Positions 62,424-64,000 of a stretch of DNA of 64,000 nucleotides are shown here, in pieces. A program made the translations under genes and the position numbers. Each line of letters starts with the position of its first letter. Positions within the stretch are counted from its first letter, which is position 1. A model generated the notes under the pieces. It had not been told where the DNA came from. It worked only from the letters and a program-made list of their open reading frames with translations, and did no database searches. Source of the stretch: Pseudoneobacillus sp052180215 (lineage in GTDB: Bacteria > Bacillota > Bacilli > Bacillales > Cytobacillaceae); the NCBI RefSeq assembly GCF_052180215.1, contig NZ_CP197471.1:4054001-4118000 (forward strand), read 5' to 3'.

Positions 62424-63184
62424 TTAATAAACTCGATGAATCACACTTTTGGATATCCCAGTGACTCTAGATAGTTGCCGTAAGTTCACACCCTTTAATT
62501 GAGTAAGCTTCTTTAACACTTGGTCTCTTTCATCCTTTTCTAATTGTTGTAATATACTGCTGTTACTGATTCCCATTTTATTTAGGTGCTCCCTTACTTC
62601 ACGATCGGACATTTTAACTTTTAACTCATCATCTAAACATTGATCATGATTTTGTTGCTGCATATATTCGATAAATAATGATATAGCTATCATTCTATCT
62701 TCGGAGAATAGCCTTAACCCCAAATCAGTATCCACCATATCTTCTTTCTGGATATATTCATTTATACTTGTCCATTTACATTCCCATACACTATTCGCCA
62801 GCCCTGCCTTACTGGATTTTGATGAATATATCTAAGCACCGTTAAAAAATAGGAAGTATTTTCGACATTTTCACTCTTAAAACGTTCCTGAAACAAATGG
62901 CCAACCCGTTCATATTTAAAATTGTACCAATAAACATAGCTAGAACTAACTCGTTTTATAGCATCTGATAACGTTTCCTCCATTTCCCTTACCAATAAAT
63001 GCACATGATTATCCATTAAACAGTAACTGTATAGCTGGAATTGGCTGATATCTTTATATTTTTTTAACGTCTCTAAAAACTTTTGCCTATCCTCATCGTC
63101 CTCAAAGATGGTTTGTCGGTTAATCCCTCTCAACATAATATGATACACTCCACTTTGGCTTTTCCTTCTGCCTTTCCTTGACAT
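62424..63184 (-). pseudogene. REP-associated tyrosine transposase, frameshifted
   Basis: The N-terminal part (62762-63184) has IMLRGINRQTIFEDDEDRQK, the HUH motif MDNHVHLLV, YVYWYNFKYERVGHLFQERF and IHQNPV, clearly a RAYT. After HQNPV the frame is wrong; the intact continuation (KAGLANSVWECKWTSINEYI) is found in another frame and runs on into the helix-turn-helix end (LRQLSRVTGISKSVIHRVY) at 62424-62738. One missing base near 62806-62816 explains it. About 40 percent similar by eye to the intact RAYT at 14227. Family 2 palindromes lie on both sides. Confidence 0.87.
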
Positions 63185-63697
63185 AAAGCATTCACCTCAA
63201 GGTTTAATTTCTATTTAACTAACAAACTAAACAGGTTATCTAATCTGAATCTAAGAATTTATTGAATTGTTACTGATTTAGTATGGAGAGTACATGGTAA
63301 TGATGATGGTCGATTGGAGAAAATAGTTCTATCGATACGGAAAAGTATACTTACCTTTATGGTGTAAAAAAGATGGAGGAGGTTTAAAATTCATTTGAAG
63401 AACTAGCGCGTAGATATAACGATACGAATGTCATTAGGTTTTAGTAGTAATAATGGAGGTATCAAACAAATGGATAATGAACAATTGAGTAGAATTTGAA
63501 GGATGAAAAAAAATAGAAGAAAATCATTAAGCCATAACTGGTAATACATTATAGCTTTTAGAAAATAGAGGCAGTTCATATATAAGAGTTTACATATTAA
63601 ATTATACTGCAAGAAAACTAGAAATCCTTCCTATTAACTATATTGATTTGATAAATATTTTTAAGAATTACCTAATTTGACATAAATGACACCCAAA
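63185..63697. other. Intergenic region, no gene supported
   Basis: Short frames only; one GGAGGAGG at 63378 has no start codon at suitable distance with a meaningful frame. Possibly decayed sequence next to the broken RAYT. Confidence 0.5.
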
Positions 63698-63810
63698 TCG
63701 GGACAAGGTACCTGTCCCCTTGTCCCTTCTAATTAATCCTAGAAGAGACGGAGGGACAGGTTGCTTGGACCAATTCGAATTGGGACGAGGGACCTGTCCC
63801 CTTGTCCCTT
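63698..63810. repeat. REP family 2 cluster, three elements
   Basis: CGGGACAAGGTACCTGTCCC CTTGTCCC type at 63698-63727, a degenerate GGAGGGACAGGTTGC at 63752-63768, and GGGACGAGGGACCTGTCCCC type at 63782-63810. Confidence 0.82.
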
Positions 63811-63817
63811 AATAATA

Positions 63818-64000
63818 TTATTCAAATTTCCCCTTGGTGACGAACTTTAAAAAAACAGGTTTTATTCTATTAAAAATATAGTTTATATTTTCCTTTTCAA
63901 ACGGCATATTCAATACTAAAACTATGCTAAAGACTGATAATGAAACTAAAATTGAAATTAATAACCACTCAATAAAATTATCAATTTTAAAAGGTAATGC
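63818..64000 (-). CDS. Membrane protein C-terminus, cut by the window edge
   Basis: The minus-strand frame is open from the right edge to TAA at 63818-63820, giving the last 60 residues: a hydrophobic helix (IEWLLISILVSLSVFSIVLV) and a basic end (FLKFVTKGKFE). It resembles the last helix of polysaccharide flippase-type transporters, but the fragment is too short for a firm call. Confidence 0.6.
   Translation of the reverse strand, partial: ALPFKIDNFIEWLLISILVSLSVFSIVLVLNMPFEKENINYIFNRIKPVFLKFVTKGKFE

Overview
The window looks like a chromosomal segment of a low-GC, spore-forming Firmicute of the Bacillaceae (Bacillus, Neobacillus or Cytobacillus type). Reasons: strong GGAGG ribosome-binding sites with many TTG/GTG starts, two Spo0E-like phosphatase-type genes, a cold-shock protein, a BA3454-type small stress protein, a YwaF-type membrane protein and several S-layer-homology (SLH) secreted proteins. 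No rRNA, tRNA, CRISPR array or prophage was seen. Genus-level placement is inference.

Layout. 0-5.5 kb: a cut-off GGDEF protein, a YwaF-like membrane protein, a tandem 203-bp repeat, an HD-GYP c-di-GMP phosphodiesterase and a luciferase-like oxidoreductase. 5.5-15 kb: secreted SLH/beta-propeller and SLH/DUF4855 proteins, a membrane Nudix-like protein, an acyltransferase, an aldo/keto reductase and an intact REP-associated tyrosine transposase (RAYT). 15-23.4 kb: a STAND/TPR ATPase, a decamer microsatellite, secreted proteins, a cold-shock gene, a repeat-rich secreted protein, a Spo0E-like gene and a metalloprotease. 23.7-34.7 kb: a block resembling a bacterial conflict (defence) island. 35-45.4 kb: cupredoxin lipoprotein, second Spo0E-like gene, alpha-oxoamine synthase, CysJ-like reductase, small stress and histidine-rich proteins, SLH protein and regulators. 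45.5-53.4 kb: four copies of a ~0.35-kb element encoding a 47-49 aa basic peptide with an overlapping antisense RNA (type I toxin-antitoxin layout), between a dehydrogenase, beta-propeller and transglutaminase-like genes. 53.4-64 kb: orphan AbiEi-like antitoxin, a second transglutaminase-like protein, an unknown operon with a split small gene, ComM/YifB, a frameshifted second RAYT and a partial membrane protein.

The most pervasive feature is a family of REP palindromes (core GGGACGGTTCT, ends GAAGCA/TGCTTC) at 29 loci between 5.5 and 53 kb, many forming or touching gene stop codons. The intact RAYT at 14.2 kb has a REP cluster on each side. A second palindrome family (GGGACAGGTCCCCTGTCCC type) occurs only after 60 kb, near the broken RAYT.

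The best candidates for an undescribed system are in the REP-free stretch 25.8-33.7 kb: (1) a HEPN plus TIR-like protein co-transcribed with a CorA-like membrane protein; (2) a convergent four-gene operon in which a DUF4145/HEPN-like protein and the next STAND-type ATPase carry matching short Gly/Asn/Gln motifs, as in bacterial amyloid-signalling pairs, followed by an SPFH-like coiled-coil protein and an SH3 membrane protein. These roles are inferred from domain architecture and gene order only.
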